Part shown: positions 25,125-35,552 of the stretch, in pieces
How the letters are laid out: each line of letters opens with the position of its first letter
Numbering within the stretch: the first letter of the stretch is position 1
DNA from: Gammaproteobacteria bacterium
GTDB lineage: Bacteria; Pseudomonadota; Gammaproteobacteria; GRL18
Length of the DNA stretch: 64,000 nt
NCBI GenBank assembly: GCA_016744995.1
Contig: JADGDG010000002.1
Location: 62,001 to 126,000 of the forward strand
Direction of reading: 5' to 3'
The notes under the pieces: model-generated
Told to the model about the DNA's origin: nothing
Database searches by the model: none
Seen by the model: only the letters and a program-made list of their open reading frames with translations
Made by a program: the position numbers and the translations under genes

Positions 25125-27842
25125 TTAATCCTCAGTTGGTGGAGTATTTTCCTCATCTGCTGCTGAGTCATCACTTCCTGAATTGACCGAAGGATCTTTA
25201 TTCTCTGAAGGCTCTTGGTCAGCTGAAGGCTCCTGATTAGCTGAAGGCTCCTGATTAGCTGAAGGCTCCTGATTAGCTGAAGGGTCTTCCTCATCTATTT
25301 CATCATCAATAACAGTTTCGCAGACTCGTTCAAGTTGAACCAGCTTTTCATGCTTTGTTAATCGGATCAGGCGAACACCCTGAGTATTTCGACCCACAAT
25401 TGAAATTTCAGTTGAACGTGTACGAACGATGGTGCCACCATCAGTAATAAGCATGATTTCACTACTTTCATCAAGTAGAGTCGCACCAACCATTGCACCA
25501 TTCCGTTCGGATGTTTTTATTGCAAGCACGCCCATACCACCACGTCCTTTAACAGGATACTCAGAAATTTTTGTGCGTTTACCATAACCGTTTTCAGTGG
25601 CTGTCAGGACATAACGATCCTCACATTCAGGTGGCACGACAATGAGTGAAACTACTTTTTGCTCACCATTCAGTCTTATTCCACGCACACCCGTGGCTAC
25701 ACGGCCCATAGAACGAACCAGAGATTCATTAAAACGTATTGCTTTACCTTCAGTGCTGAATAACATGATATCCTGTAGACCATCCGTTAATTGAACGTCA
25801 ATTAACTTATCACCCTCACGCAATTCTATAGCTCGAATACCATTTGCTCGAGGTCTGGAGTAATCTAATAATGGAGTCTTCTTCACTGTGCCGTTAGCCG
25901 TTGCTTGAAGTATATACTGACCATCCACAAATTCCTTAATCGGCAATATAGCATTCACTCTTTCACCTTCAGATAAAGGTAATAGATTAATAATGGGACG
26001 CCCCCTGGAACCACGGCTTGCCAGTGGCAATTCATAGACTTTTTTCCAGTAAACCTGACCAGCATTAGTAAAACACAATATAGTGTCATGACTTGAAGCA
26101 ACAAAAAGCTTATCAATAAAGTCTTCTTCTTTCATTGATGTTGCTGATTTACCGCGACCGCCACGGCGTTGTGCCGCATAATCAGCAAGAGGCTGTGTCT
26201 TAACATAGCCTTCATGCGATAATGTCACCACACGATCTTCTTCTGTGATCATATCTTCCATACAAAGATCATCTTCTGACTCTCTGATTTCTGTACGACG
26301 TTCATCACCATATTGATTTAATATAGCTTCAAGCTCTTCACGAATAATCCCCATAAGAATTTCGTGGCTTGCCAGAATAGAAAGATACCATTTAATTTTC
26401 TCGATGATTTCTTTGTACTCGACAACAATTTTTTCAATTTCAAGACCGGTTAAACGGTGCAGACGTAAATCTAATATTGCCTGGGCCTGTACAGGTGAAA
26501 GATGATAACCATCATCCGAAAGGCCATATTGTTTTTCAAGACCATCAGGGCGAGATTGTTCTCCCCCTCCGGACAGCAATTCTTTAACTAAACCTGGTTC
26601 CCAGGGCTTGGTAATTAATTTTTCTTTGGCTTCCTGAGGATTAGCAGATTCTTTAATGGTTTTAATTAAAGGATCAATATTAGCCAGAGCGACAGCCTGA
26701 CCTTCCAGAATATGTGCACGTTCACGTGCTTTTCTTAATTGATAAACCGTTCGGCGGTTAACCACTTCACGACGATGACGAATAAATTGCTCAATAAGTT
26801 CTTTGAGATTAAACAACTTTGGCTGACCATCGACCAGAGCCACCATATTAATACCAAAGACATTCTGCATCGCAGTATGTTTATATAAGGTATTGACTAA
26901 AACATCAGTTGATTCACCACGTTTGACTTCAATAACCATACGCATGCCGTCTTTATCCGACTCATCACGCAGCTCTGAAATACCTTCAATTTTCTTTTCT
27001 TTAACGAGTTCTGCAATGCGTTCGATCAGACGTGCTTTGTTGACCTGATAAGGTAGCTCTGTAACCACGATACGTTCGCGGCTGTTAGGCATTTCTTCTA
27101 TTTCAACCCGAGCTCGAACACGTATTCGACCACGCCCTGTATGATAAGCTTCATGAATACCACGGGAACCATTTATGATACCGGCTGTAGGGAAATCAGG
27201 TCCGGGAACCAGCTTGATTAAATCAGGGATACTGATATCAGCATCATCAATAAATGCCAGACAAGCCCTGACTACTTCACCCATATTATGCGGAGGTATA
27301 TTGGTAGCCATACCAACTGCAATACCGGAAGAACCATTTATCAATAGGTTTGGTATTTTAGTAGGCAGTACCACGGGTTCATGTTCAGATTCATCATAGT
27401 TGGCAGTAAAATCGACCGTTTCTTTATCAATATCGGCAAGCAGCTCATGAGAAATCCTGGCCATACGAACTTCGGTATAACGCATGGCTGCAGGCGAGTC
27501 ACCGTCAACCGAACCAAAGTTACCCTGGCCATCAACCAGCATATAACGCAGAGAAAAATTCTGTGCCATTCGAACGATGGTATCGTATACAGCAGTATCA
27601 CCATGAGGGTGATATTTACCAAGAACTTCACCAACAATACGGGCTGATTTTTTATAGGGTTTGTTGAAATCCATGCCAGCTTCATGCATGGCATATATGA
27701 CTCGTCGGTGGACTGGCTTAAGGCCGTCACGGACATCGGGAAGTGCTCGTCCTACAATTACGCTCATCGCATAATCCATATAGGACTGCTTCATCTCCTC
27801 CTCAATATTAATATGAAGGAGTTCTTTTGCAAAATCTGACAT
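25125..27842 (-). CDS. gyrA: DNA gyrase subunit A
   Basis: GyrA is the DNA-cutting subunit of gyrase, which introduces negative supercoils. The 905-residue protein has the catalytic Tyr122 in [10 protein letters not shown] and the quinolone-region [10 protein letters not shown], with Thr83 and Asp87. The GyrA box QRRGGRGK opens the C-terminal beta-pinwheel. The protein ends in an acidic tail of about 50 residues containing a tandem EPSANQ-type hexapeptide, encoded by an 18-base repeat. Many GyrA proteins have acidic tails, but the repeat is unusual. It lies upstream of serC and downstream of mtnA, as in Pseudomonas. Confidence 0.97.
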   Translation of the reverse strand: MSDFAKELLHINIEEEMKQSYMDYAMSVIVGRALPDVRDGLKPVHRRVIYAMHEAGMDFNKPYKKSARIVGEVLGKYHPHGDTAVYDTIVRMAQNFSLRYMLVDGQGNFGSVDGDSPAAMRYTEVRMARISHELLADIDKETVDFTANYDESEHEPVVLPTKIPNLLINGSSGIAVGMATNIPPHNMGEVVRACLAFIDDADISIPDLIKLVPGPDFPTAGIINGSRGIHEAYHTGRGRIRVRARVEIEEMPNSRERIVVTELPYQVNKARLIERIAELVKEKKIEGISELRDESDKDGMRMVIEVKRGESTDVLVNTLYKHTAMQNVFGINMVALVDGQPKLFNLKELIEQFIRHRREVVNRRTVYQLRKARERAHILEGQAVALANIDPLIKTIKESANPQEAKEKLITKPWEPGLVKELLSGGGEQSRPDGLEKQYGLSDDGYHLSPVQAQAILDLRLHRLTGLEIEKIVVEYKEIIEKIKWYLSILASHEILMGIIREELEAILNQYGDERRTEIRESEDDLCMEDMITEEDRVVTLSHEGYVKTQPLADYAAQRRGGRGKSATSMKEEDFIDKLFVASSHDTILCFTNAGQVYWKKVYELPLASRGSRGRPIINLLPLSEGERVNAILPIKEFVDGQYILQATANGTVKKTPLLDYSRPRANGIRAIELREGDKLIDVQLTDGLQDIMLFSTEGKAIRFNESLVRSMGRVATGVRGIRLNGEQKVVSLIVVPPECEDRYVLTATENGYGKRTKISEYPVKGRGGMGVLAIKTSERNGAMVGATLLDESSEIMLITDGGTIVRTRSTEISIVGRNTQGVRLIRLTKHEKLVQLERVCETVIDDEIDEEDPSANQEPSANQEPSANQEPSADQEPSENKDPSVNSGSDDSAADEENTPPTED
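25207..25278 (-). repeat. 18-base tandem repeat in the gyrA 3' end
   Basis: Four consecutive 18-base units, the last three (25225-25278) identical, encode the hexapeptide EPSANQ and one EPSADQ variant. A degenerate half unit continues on the 25279-25296 side. Because the unit is a multiple of three, gain or loss of copies would change the acidic tail length without a frameshift. Confidence 0.9.
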
Positions 27843-27968
27843 TGAGTGGTTATATATCCATTTTTTTTGATTTTCTCAACTGACTGATTATCTCAACAAA
27901 CAAATTGAATCTGCTGTTAGAGATTAGAAAAGGTATCAATCAGGTACTCTAAAAAACTGAAATATCAT

Positions 27969-27993
27969 AGCACATATCATTATCTTATGTGCT
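27969..27993. repeat. Hairpin between mtnA and gyrA
   Basis: AGCACATA and TATGTGCT form a perfect 8-base stem with a 9-base loop, between the mtnA stop and the gyrA start. There is no T-run after it on the minus strand, so it is only a weak terminator candidate; a regulator site for gyrA is another possibility. Confidence 0.35.
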
Positions 27994-28027
27994 CTATTTG
28001 CGTTCAAAAAAAGGATATTTTTAATGT

Positions 28028-29098
28028 TTAGCCAACATTTGTCATTAAAGCTTTCATTTTTGCAAGATCAGGATTAAATACCACTCCTTTTTCGGTGACT
28101 ATGGCATCCACTAATTCCGCAGGAGTGACATCAAATGCCGGATTAATTGCCTTTGCACCTTTTGCTGCTACTTCCAGACTGCCAAAACCTAAAACTTCTT
28201 TCGTGGAGCGTTGCTCAATAGGAATATCATCGCCACCAGCAATGTTCATATCAATGGTAGTTGTCGGTGCAACCACCATAAATTTGATGTCATGATGTCT
28301 AGCTAATACCGCCAGAGCATAAGTACCGATCTTGTTGGCCACATCTCCATTTGCAGCAATTCGATCAGAGCCGACAATAATCCAGCGGATGGGGTTTTCA
28401 GTATTTTGTGATGTTTTAATCATATGTGCAGCTGCTCCTTCAACCAGAAGTGAGACCGGAATGTCATCGTGAACCATTTCCCATGCTGTCAGACGTGCAC
28501 CCTGGAGCCAGGGACGAGTTTCATCCGCATAGACATGCCTGATCTTATTTTGAGCAAAAGCGCTCCGTATCACGCCTAAAGCGGTACCATAGCCGCCGGT
28601 AGCCAGCGCACCGGCATTACAATGAGTAAGTACTGCACAGGGTTCAGTAATTAATTGTGCGCCTAATTCACCCATTTTAACATTAGCAGCAATATCATCT
28701 TCATGTATTTGTCTGGCAACAGTGAGCAAAGTTGCAATGGGATCCTCCACCGCGAGATCTTTGATGAGTTCACGCATCAGGTCAATTGCCCAAAATAGAT
28801 TAACGGCAGTAGGCCTGGAACGTGCCAATATTTCAAGATCCGTTTCAATTGCCTGTTTCCAATTGTCCGGGCTTTCACTGAAACGTTGTTTTGCTGCAAT
28901 GACAATACCATAGGCGGCAGTAATTCCTATAGCAGGTGCACCACGCACCACCATATCAGTAATAGCCTGAGCGACAGACTTAACATCAGTTAGAGTAATG
29001 TAAGTATGCTCTGCGGGTAATAATCGCTGATCCAGTAGCTCCAGTGCATCATTTTTCCAGATAATGGGTTTAATGGAATCATAGGCTTTAGTATTCAT
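28028..29098 (-). CDS. mtnA: S-methyl-5-thioribose-1-phosphate isomerase
   Basis: MtnA converts methylthioribose 1-phosphate to methylthioribulose 1-phosphate in methionine salvage. The 356-residue protein has the normal length and the family signatures RGAPAIGITAAYG, THCNAGALAT with the catalytic Cys, VYADETRPWLQGARLTAWE, and a later GSDRIAANGDVANKIGTY with the catalytic Asp. It is divergent from mtaD and upstream of gyrA, an arrangement shared with Pseudomonas. Confidence 0.96.
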   Translation of the reverse strand: MNTKAYDSIKPIIWKNDALELLDQRLLPAEHTYITLTDVKSVAQAITDMVVRGAPAIGITAAYGIVIAAKQRFSESPDNWKQAIETDLEILARSRPTAVNLFWAIDLMRELIKDLAVEDPIATLLTVARQIHEDDIAANVKMGELGAQLITEPCAVLTHCNAGALATGGYGTALGVIRSAFAQNKIRHVYADETRPWLQGARLTAWEMVHDDIPVSLLVEGAAAHMIKTSQNTENPIRWIIVGSDRIAANGDVANKIGTYALAVLARHHDIKFMVVAPTTTIDMNIAGGDDIPIEQRSTKEVLGFGSLEVAAKGAKAINPAFDVTPAELVDAIVTEKGVVFNPDLAKMKALMTNVG

Positions 29099-29198
29099 TA
29101 TTAAAATTTACCTTTATTAAAATTTACACTATCTTATAATCAAATGTGCGAAAGAAGTATACTTAAACACCAAATAAAAATTAAATTTTGAGATCCCT

Positions 29199-30566
29199 TT
29201 GCCTAATACAAATAATAAGTCAAAAATGACACACAATAAGCGACAGCAGGTTGACTCTATAATTCATGCCGGCTGGATCATACCTGTTGAACCCGATGAG
29301 ACAATTTATGAAAATCATTCTCTGGTTATTAAGCAGGGTAAGATCCTGGAAATATTACCCTCAACTCAATGTGTTGAAAAATATGAGAGTCACACCGAAC
29401 ATCATCTTAAAACCCACGCCCTGATCCCCGGCCTGATTAATACCCACACCCATGCTGCTATGAGTCTGTTGCGTGGCATTGCTGACGATTTGCCATTAAT
29501 GGAGTGGTTATCCGATCATATCTGGCCAGCTGAAGGTAAGTGCGTTAATTATCAATTTGTAAAAGATGGTACTGACCTGGCCATAGCAGAAATGCTCCGC
29601 GGCGGAACAACCACATTTAATGATATGTATTTTTTCCCGGATGCCGCTGCAAAATCCGCAGATGAAGCTGGAATAAGAGCCTCATTGGGTATGATTGTCA
29701 TTGATTTTCCTTCAGCCTGGGCTCAAGACAGTGATGACTATCTACACAAAGGCCTGGAGTTACACGAGCAATATCGACACCACCCGCTGATATCGACAGC
29801 TTTTGCTCCCCATGCCCCCTATACCGTCTCTGATGGACCACTTGAAAAAGTAAAAACCTACGCCGAGAAATTAGATATTCCAATTCATATTCATCTTCAT
29901 GAAACAAAAGATGAGGTTGAGCAAGCAGTTGCTAATACCGGTTTACGACCCATTAACAGACTTGCAAAGTTAGGTCTATTATCACCTCTTTTAGTAGCAG
30001 TTCATATGACACAACTGGAACAAGATGAAATTGAGCTACTCAAGCAATATGGTGTCCATGTTGTGCATTGCCCGGAGTCCAATCTAAAATTAGCCAGTGG
30101 GTTTTGTCCGGTTGCGGCTCTTTCAGATCGTAATATCAATATTGCTATAGGCACTGATGGTGCCGCCAGCAATAATGATCTTGATATGATCAGTGAAATG
30201 CGCAGTACTGCGTTATTAGCTAAGGCTGTTGCTGCAGATGCCTCTGCAATACCAGCTCATACAGCTTTGAAAATGGCAACTATTAACGGAGCCAAAGCTC
30301 TGGGTCTTGACCAAATAACAGGTTCATTGGTTGAGGGTAAATCCGCTGATATCTGTGCTGTCGACCTGAATAGAATTGAAACTCAGCCCGTTTATCACGC
30401 TATATCACAAATTATTTACTCATGCAGCCGGGATCAGATTACTGATGTCTGGGTACAGGGCAAGCACCTGCTTAACAATCGCCAGTTAACCACACTGAAT
30501 GAAGAGCAAATTAAGCAAAAAGCAGCTCAGTGGGGTGAAAAAATCAGACTTGAGGTTGAAAGTTAA
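29199..30566 (+). CDS. mtaD: 5-methylthioadenosine / S-adenosylhomocysteine deaminase
   Basis: MtaD deaminates methylthioadenosine and S-adenosylhomocysteine and so feeds methionine salvage. The 455-residue amidohydrolase has the metal motif NTHTHAAMSLLRG (about residue 80), HIHLHETKDE with the next His ligand, and the C-terminal GTDGAASNNDLDM with the catalytic Asp. The start is uncertain: TTG at 29199 has a GAGAT ribosome binding site 4 bases upstream, while the first in-frame ATG at 29226 has a poor one. It is divergent from mtnA, and ubiG and mupP follow. Confidence 0.93.
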   Translation: MPNTNNKSKMTHNKRQQVDSIIHAGWIIPVEPDETIYENHSLVIKQGKILEILPSTQCVEKYESHTEHHLKTHALIPGLINTHTHAAMSLLRGIADDLPLMEWLSDHIWPAEGKCVNYQFVKDGTDLAIAEMLRGGTTTFNDMYFFPDAAAKSADEAGIRASLGMIVIDFPSAWAQDSDDYLHKGLELHEQYRHHPLISTAFAPHAPYTVSDGPLEKVKTYAEKLDIPIHIHLHETKDEVEQAVANTGLRPINRLAKLGLLSPLLVAVHMTQLEQDEIELLKQYGVHVVHCPESNLKLASGFCPVAALSDRNINIAIGTDGAASNNDLDMISEMRSTALLAKAVAADASAIPAHTALKMATINGAKALGLDQITGSLVEGKSADICAVDLNRIETQPVYHAISQIIYSCSRDQITDVWVQGKHLLNNRQLTTLNEEQIKQKAAQWGEKIRLEVES

Positions 30567-30635
30567 GGCTTATTTCGACTTTTGATAAAAAATTGACGAT
30601 AATAGCCTACTGGAATTTGCAAATTTAGGAATATA

Positions 30636-31385
30636 ATGACTTCAACACCAGATCAGCAACAGGAACAGCAAACTACAAAGGATCACTTTAACAATGTTGA
30701 TACTCAGGAAGTTGCAAAGTTTGAAGCCATGTCTACACGCTGGTGGGACAAAAACGGTGAGTTTAAACCACTGCACGATCTTAACCCATCACGCCTTGAA
30801 TATATAAAAAACAGGGCCCATGGTCTTCAGGGAAAGCTTGTCCTCGATGTAGGTTGTGGTGGAGGGATCCTGTCTGAAAGTATGGCACATGAAGGTGCTG
30901 ATGTTACTGGAATTGACATGGGAGATGCCAATCTGACTATTGCAAAAATGCATCTCTATGAATCAGGTGAAAAGGTCAATTATCAGAAAATAACTGTTGA
31001 ACAACTCGCTGCTCAATCACCTGGTCAATATGATGTGGTTACCTGTCTTGAGATGCTTGAACATGTACCTGATCCTGCCTCTATTATTAATGCCTGCAGA
31101 AAACTGGTCAAGAAAGATGGTCATGTGTTTTTCTCAACTGTAAATCGAAATGCTAAATCTTATGCCATGGCAATTATAGGAGCGGAATATATTATGAAGC
31201 TTTTACCTAAAGGCACCCATGACTTTAAGAAATTCATCCGACCTGCTGAGATGGATCAGTGGGTTCGAGCGGCCCAGCTCAAAACACAACATATTTCAGG
31301 TATGTCCTATAACCCTCTAACGGGCCATTGTGCGCTCAGTGATAATGTCGATATAAACTATCTTGTTCATGCGCGTCATATTTAA
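30636..31385 (+). CDS. ubiG: Ubiquinone biosynthesis O-methyltransferase
   Basis: UbiG carries out both O-methylations of ubiquinone synthesis at the inner face of the membrane. The 249-residue protein has the SAM motif [16 protein letters not shown] at about residue 68, followed by [11 protein letters not shown]. The family segments EMLEHVPDP and [12 protein letters not shown] also appear, and the N-terminus has [16 protein letters not shown], which is diagnostic for UbiG. It sits between mtaD and the mupP-like gene, as in Pseudomonas. Confidence 0.97.
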   Translation: MTSTPDQQQEQQTTKDHFNNVDTQEVAKFEAMSTRWWDKNGEFKPLHDLNPSRLEYIKNRAHGLQGKLVLDVGCGGGILSESMAHEGADVTGIDMGDANLTIAKMHLYESGEKVNYQKITVEQLAAQSPGQYDVVTCLEMLEHVPDPASIINACRKLVKKDGHVFFSTVNRNAKSYAMAIIGAEYIMKLLPKGTHDFKKFIRPAEMDQWVRAAQLKTQHISGMSYNPLTGHCALSDNVDINYLVHARHI

Positions 31386-31403
31386 TAATCTGAGATTGAG
31401 ATA

Positions 31404-32054
31404 ATGATCAAAGCCGTTCTTTTTGATCTTGATGGCACTTTTGCAGATACTGCACCTGATTTAGCCGCCGCATTAAATCAGGTTCTGATAGAAGAAAAAC
31501 TGCCTGTCCTGCCCTTTGAAACAATACGCCCTGTGGTATCACATGGTGGTGTTGCACTAATTAAACTTGGCTTTAACTATGATGAGCAACATACTGATTT
31601 TGAAAGACTAAAATTAAGGCTTCTTGATATTTATCAAAATAACATCAGCACTCTGACTACTGTATTTGAAGGTATCAATGAACTTCTGCTAAATCTGGAG
31701 GCAAAGAACATCGCCTGGGGAATTGTCACTAATAAACCGGCCTGGTTAACCGACCCTTTAATGCAGCAGATGGGCTTTACTCACCGTGCTGCAACCATTG
31801 TAAGCGGGGACACAACGACTGAAAGAAAACCACACCCGGAGCCACTCTTTTTTGCCTGTCGACAAATCAACTGTGCTCCAGAAGAATGTTTATATGTGGG
31901 CGATGCAGAACGGGATATAATTGCTGGAAAAGCTGCAGGCATGCGAACTCTGACAGCACTATTTGGTTATATAGAAGAACATGACAAGCCAGAAACCTGG
32001 GGAGCTGATGCCATGATCCAACACCCAGGTGAAATTGAAGGTTTTTTAACCTGA
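31404..32054 (+). CDS. mupP: HAD phosphatase, MupP/Gph type
   Basis: This HAD hydrolase is either N-acetylmuramic acid 6-phosphate phosphatase (MupP, cell-wall recycling) or phosphoglycolate phosphatase (Gph). The 216-residue protein has the nucleophile motif DLDGTFADT with D8 and D10, IVTNKP, KPHPEPL with the conserved Lys, and VGDAERDI. The segments IAWGIVTNKPAW, DPLMQQMGF and GYIEEHDKPETWGAD resemble Pseudomonas MupP, and the position after ubiG is the mupP place. The symbol rests on synteny; the substrate is not proven. Confidence 0.8.
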   Translation: MIKAVLFDLDGTFADTAPDLAAALNQVLIEEKLPVLPFETIRPVVSHGGVALIKLGFNYDEQHTDFERLKLRLLDIYQNNISTLTTVFEGINELLLNLEAKNIAWGIVTNKPAWLTDPLMQQMGFTHRAATIVSGDTTTERKPHPEPLFFACRQINCAPEECLYVGDAERDIIAGKAAGMRTLTALFGYIEEHDKPETWGADAMIQHPGEIEGFLT

Positions 32055-32064
32055 GCTTATTTCT

Positions 32065-32307
32065 TTAGAGAGTATCGTTGCTACTTTGACCAAAAGCATC
32101 ATCCATGGCTTTTTTTGAATCATTGTAAATTTCTTTACTTTTATTGGTGACCCCCTCTTGTAATTCATCAAACTTTTGATTAAATTCCTTCATGGTAGAT
32201 TTCTCAGAAAATGGATTTGTCATCAACGGCTGATCTTTTCCCAGATTCACACCAACCCACAAACCTATCATCCCACCAACCAGTAAGCCCAACAACAAAT
32301 CTTTCAT
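32065..32307 (-). CDS. Small YtxH-like membrane protein
   Basis: This 80-residue protein has a glycine-rich N-terminal transmembrane segment (LLLGLLVGGMIGLWVGVNLG) and a polar, lysine- and glutamate-rich helical tail. The pattern resembles YtxH-type general stress proteins, but the match is by composition only. It is convergent with the mupP-like gene. The function is unknown. Confidence 0.55.
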   Translation of the reverse strand: MKDLLLGLLVGGMIGLWVGVNLGKDQPLMTNPFSEKSTMKEFNQKFDELQEGVTNKSKEIYNDSKKAMDDAFGQSSNDTL

Positions 32308-32463
32308 TTCAATACCTCAGAAAAACCACAAAGAGCCTTTAGTAACTACAGGGCTAAAGACACATATTAGAAATATAGTTATTTTATCAATAATGAAGTA
32401 TATTACACATTACTGAATAATGTGTATCAAATTCTCTATTTTTTCATATAATTTCCCTATAAA

Positions 32464-33372
32464 ATGCTAACTTTTGAGCAAAAAAAACAAAAAGCCTATC
32501 AGTACTGTATAGCAATTGCCAAAAACCACTATGAAAACTTTCCAATTGCCTCCCATTTGCTCAACAAACAATTACGTATCCCAGTTAGTATTGTCTATGC
32601 TTTTGCAAGAACTGCAGATGATCTCGCTGATGAGGGAGTGGCTGGCAAACAAGAAAGACTGGAGTCTTTGGATAATTACATCAATGAGCTTGAACAGATT
32701 GAAGCTGCTTTAAGAGTTCACTCCGAACAGAATAAAGTTGATTTTCTACACCTGTCGGATAATCATATATTTACAGCACTTGCGCAAGTCATTTATGAAT
32801 TTGACATACCTGTCATCCTATTTTTTAATCTCATTCATGCGTTTAAGCAAGATGTGGACATAACACGTTATCATAATTTTGAACAGATACTTGATTATTG
32901 TCAGCGAAGTGCCAATCCCGTTGGGCGTATTTTATTACACTTAAATAAAAGTGCTACACCACTAAATCTGAGCTATTCAGATGCAATCTGCACCGGTCTG
33001 CAATTAATTAATTTTTACCAGGATATTGCACAGGATATGGATGAAAATAACCGTCTTTATCTGTCTCTTGATGAAATGGCTCATCACCATGTTTCTATCA
33101 ATGACATTCAAAATCACCTTAACAATGAGTATACTAAGTCATTAATTCAATGGCAATTACAAAGAGCACGAAGGATTTATCAGTCTGGCGCTCCCCTTTG
33201 TACTAATTTACGTGGTCGCTTTGCCATTGAAATAAAAATGATTTATGCCGGCGGATTGCTTATCCTGGATAAACTCGAGCAAAATACTGCTTCAATGTAT
33301 CTGCGACCACGTCTTAATAAAATAGATAAATTTAAAATTCTCTGGCGAGGATTTTCTCCTTTTTTTCATTAA
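32464..33372 (+). CDS. hpnC: Hydroxysqualene synthase HpnC
   Basis: HpnC converts presqualene diphosphate to hydroxysqualene in the three-enzyme bacterial route to squalene. The 302-residue protein has the first Asp-rich motif ADDLADE (about 51-57) and the second INFYQDIAQDMDE (about 180-192) of the trans-isoprenyl squalene/phytoene synthase family. The end of the second motif differs from HpnD. The ATG at 32464 lies close behind an AT-rich leader. It is on the same strand as hpnD and hpnE but separated from them by two genes. Confidence 0.88.
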   Translation: MLTFEQKKQKAYQYCIAIAKNHYENFPIASHLLNKQLRIPVSIVYAFARTADDLADEGVAGKQERLESLDNYINELEQIEAALRVHSEQNKVDFLHLSDNHIFTALAQVIYEFDIPVILFFNLIHAFKQDVDITRYHNFEQILDYCQRSANPVGRILLHLNKSATPLNLSYSDAICTGLQLINFYQDIAQDMDENNRLYLSLDEMAHHHVSINDIQNHLNNEYTKSLIQWQLQRARRIYQSGAPLCTNLRGRFAIEIKMIYAGGLLILDKLEQNTASMYLRPRLNKIDKFKILWRGFSPFFH

Positions 33373-33452
33373 GTTCCCCTTTTTACTTGCCTTTATTTCA
33401 TCAAATGCTGAAAATAGTAGTTATCTTTTCCTGATCAAAACTTAAGGCTTTA

Positions 33453-35102
33453 TTGAACCTATTTATGATAAGTTTAAAATCCCCATTAAAAACAATTCTT
33501 TCCACATCTCTTTCTGTCAAAAACAGACTGACTCGAGATATTATTCTGCTTGTTTTTCTCTTAATTTCAGTCTTTTTAATATTTTCCTATTTTTATTCCA
33601 AACAAATTCAGAATGATATTACTCAGACCATTATCTCAGCAGCAAAAGAACAAGTTATTGATAAAAATCACCGTATATTTGATCCCATCAGTAATAATCT
33701 TTCACTCTCCAGGAAATGGGCTGAGTTAGAGAAACTCAATACTGATAAAAAAGATGTTTTTAATAAACGCTTTATCCCTATTATGGAAACTCTGCCACAA
33801 ATTTCATCAGTTATTCTGGCAACTTCAGAAGGTGATGAATATTTTTTAACCAGAAAGGATGGTAAGTGGTTATCAAGACACACAAACCCAGAAAAATATG
33901 GTAATAATAAAATAAAATGGCAATTATGGAGCAGTAATAACATATTAATCGAAGAGTGGCAGGAAGAATCAGACTATGCACCTCATAAACGCCCCTGGTA
34001 TCAGCTTGGTCTGGAAACAAATCGTGAATTCCCAATAAAATGGACCACACCCTATAGTTTTTATACCCAGGAAATACCTGGCGTCACGGGAGTAACCCAC
34101 TGGAAAGATGAACATAAGGTCACTTATATTTTAGCATTTGATGTCACACTCTCCGACATTGCCCAGTCATTATCCAGCACTAATTCAACAACAAAAGACA
34201 TTTCCTATTTAATTAGCCCAAATGGCCAGATTATTCTTCCTCCGGGTGATCCACCTTTAACAAAAGGTTCTTCTACAAAAGGAAGCTTGTTCATTCCCGG
34301 TGATGACAAGACTAATTATGTCATTTTTGACTCTGTCAATAACTGGATCACCAGTCAAAGCAAACTGGATCAGGCTAAAAGCTTTTCACGTAATGGCAAA
34401 CTCTGGTGGTACAAGGTATTTGCTTTAGATACCTATCATAACTCTATTTATGCAGGTGTTATCGTCCCTGAAAAAGAACTATTTGATATCATCAATGATA
34501 ATATTAAATTCATTTTAACCGGAATTGCATTCCTGGTATTTTTAACACTGGTGCTGGTCAATATTTTAGTTAAAAAATATGCTCACCAACTTAAGGATGT
34601 TCCTAAAACAAGTATTTCAACCCATGATTTTACCAATGAAATCTATCAACTTCTCAGACTGGGCGAAAGTGAAACCCTCGAATTTAAATCCACAATGCGT
34701 AAAAACCTTAAAACAGGAAAAAATGGCAAAGAAATAGAAATTGCCTGGTTAAAATGCCTGGTGGGCTTTATGAATACTCATGGAGGCATCTTATTAATCG
34801 GTGTTGATGATGACGCGAATATATTAGGAATTGATGAGGATGAATTTGAAAATGAAGATAAAATTCTACTTCATTTCAAGAATTTGCTCAGCCAGCACAT
34901 TGGACTGGAATTCTCCAACCTGATCAATCTGATAATCAATCAAATTGAGGATAAGACAATATTGGTAATAGAATGCCAAAGAGCAGAGCGCCCCACTTTT
35001 TTATATAATAAAAATACCGAAGAGTTTTATATTCGAAGTGGTCCATCCAGTGTTAAATTGAGCATTAGTAAGGTGCTGAAATATGTCCAGAACCGTTACT
35101 AA
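33453..35102 (+). CDS. Membrane sensor with dCache-like periplasmic domain and C-terminal AlbA_2 domain
   Basis: The protein has 549 residues. A first transmembrane helix lies at about 29-48, then a large extracytoplasmic region (about 50-350) with the dCache hallmark KRPWYQLG followed by WTTPYSFYTQ and VTYILAFDVTLSDI. A second transmembrane helix is at about 351-371 and a cytoplasmic AlbA_2 (Schlafen-type) domain at about 400-545. That domain shows ESETLEFK (E405, E407, E410, K412) and FMNTHGGILLIGVDDD (GG at 444-445). There is no HATPase, HAMP or receiver domain. The start is TTG at 33453, with AAGG upstream, or ATG at 33465. It lies between hpnC and hpnD; its role is unknown. Confidence 0.82.
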   Translation: MNLFMISLKSPLKTILSTSLSVKNRLTRDIILLVFLLISVFLIFSYFYSKQIQNDITQTIISAAKEQVIDKNHRIFDPISNNLSLSRKWAELEKLNTDKKDVFNKRFIPIMETLPQISSVILATSEGDEYFLTRKDGKWLSRHTNPEKYGNNKIKWQLWSSNNILIEEWQEESDYAPHKRPWYQLGLETNREFPIKWTTPYSFYTQEIPGVTGVTHWKDEHKVTYILAFDVTLSDIAQSLSSTNSTTKDISYLISPNGQIILPPGDPPLTKGSSTKGSLFIPGDDKTNYVIFDSVNNWITSQSKLDQAKSFSRNGKLWWYKVFALDTYHNSIYAGVIVPEKELFDIINDNIKFILTGIAFLVFLTLVLVNILVKKYAHQLKDVPKTSISTHDFTNEIYQLLRLGESETLEFKSTMRKNLKTGKNGKEIEIAWLKCLVGFMNTHGGILLIGVDDDANILGIDEDEFENEDKILLHFKNLLSQHIGLEFSNLINLIINQIEDKTILVIECQRAERPTFLYNKNTEEFYIRSGPSSVKLSISKVLKYVQNRY

Positions 35103-35108
35103 AGGCCA

Positions 35109-35387
35109 TTATTCAGTCTCGTCTTCAAAATCCATCTGGATACCAACCGCAAGGCCCGCCCTTGAAAATTTGCCGTGGTAACGTCGGGCTTTCTCCAGAT
35201 TACTGGTTTTTTTGATAACAACACGGCCCACAGTGGCTTTAAAGAATTTTTGTTCAACGTCTGCATCAGATAAACGGGTAATATTGATAAGATTATCCAT
35301 GACTTGTTTCTTTTCAAATCCCGTCACAATCTCACCCATAAAAACCACCGAGTAGTTGACTTCTTTATCAACAGCAGACATCATCAA
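35109..35387 (-). CDS. Small conserved-type alpha/beta protein of unknown function
   Basis: This 92-residue protein begins with YSVVFMGEIVTGFEKKQVMDNL and continues with VGRVVIKKTSNLEKARRYHGKFSRAGLAV. This is the pattern of a small domain often found at the N-terminus of bacterial membrane proteins (beta strand, helix, then KK and AG motifs). Here it stands alone without a membrane segment. AAGGAAA lies before the start. It is convergent with the AlbA_2 gene, from which it is separated by only 6 bases. Confidence 0.6.
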   Translation of the reverse strand: MMMSAVDKEVNYSVVFMGEIVTGFEKKQVMDNLINITRLSDADVEQKFFKATVGRVVIKKTSNLEKARRYHGKFSRAGLAVGIQMDFEDETE

Positions 35388-35552
35388 TTTCCTTAAAGTT
35401 TATGAATAGTTAGTCTATTATTACTACCAAACAAAGCTTACTAGCCTTATAATAATAGTACATCCAAAAAAATAATGTAAAATATTATTGATATTTAACA
35501 TTATTATATTTTTACATAAAAAGCTGATATTGAGCAAAATTTAATAATTAAT

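Noticed and set aside
25207..25296. CRISPR-like repeat
   Set aside because: The 18-base units are directly adjacent with no spacers and encode in-frame hexapeptides of GyrA.
27381..27736. Open frames on both strands within gyrA
   Set aside because: They overlap the conserved gyrA coding region and have no independent support.
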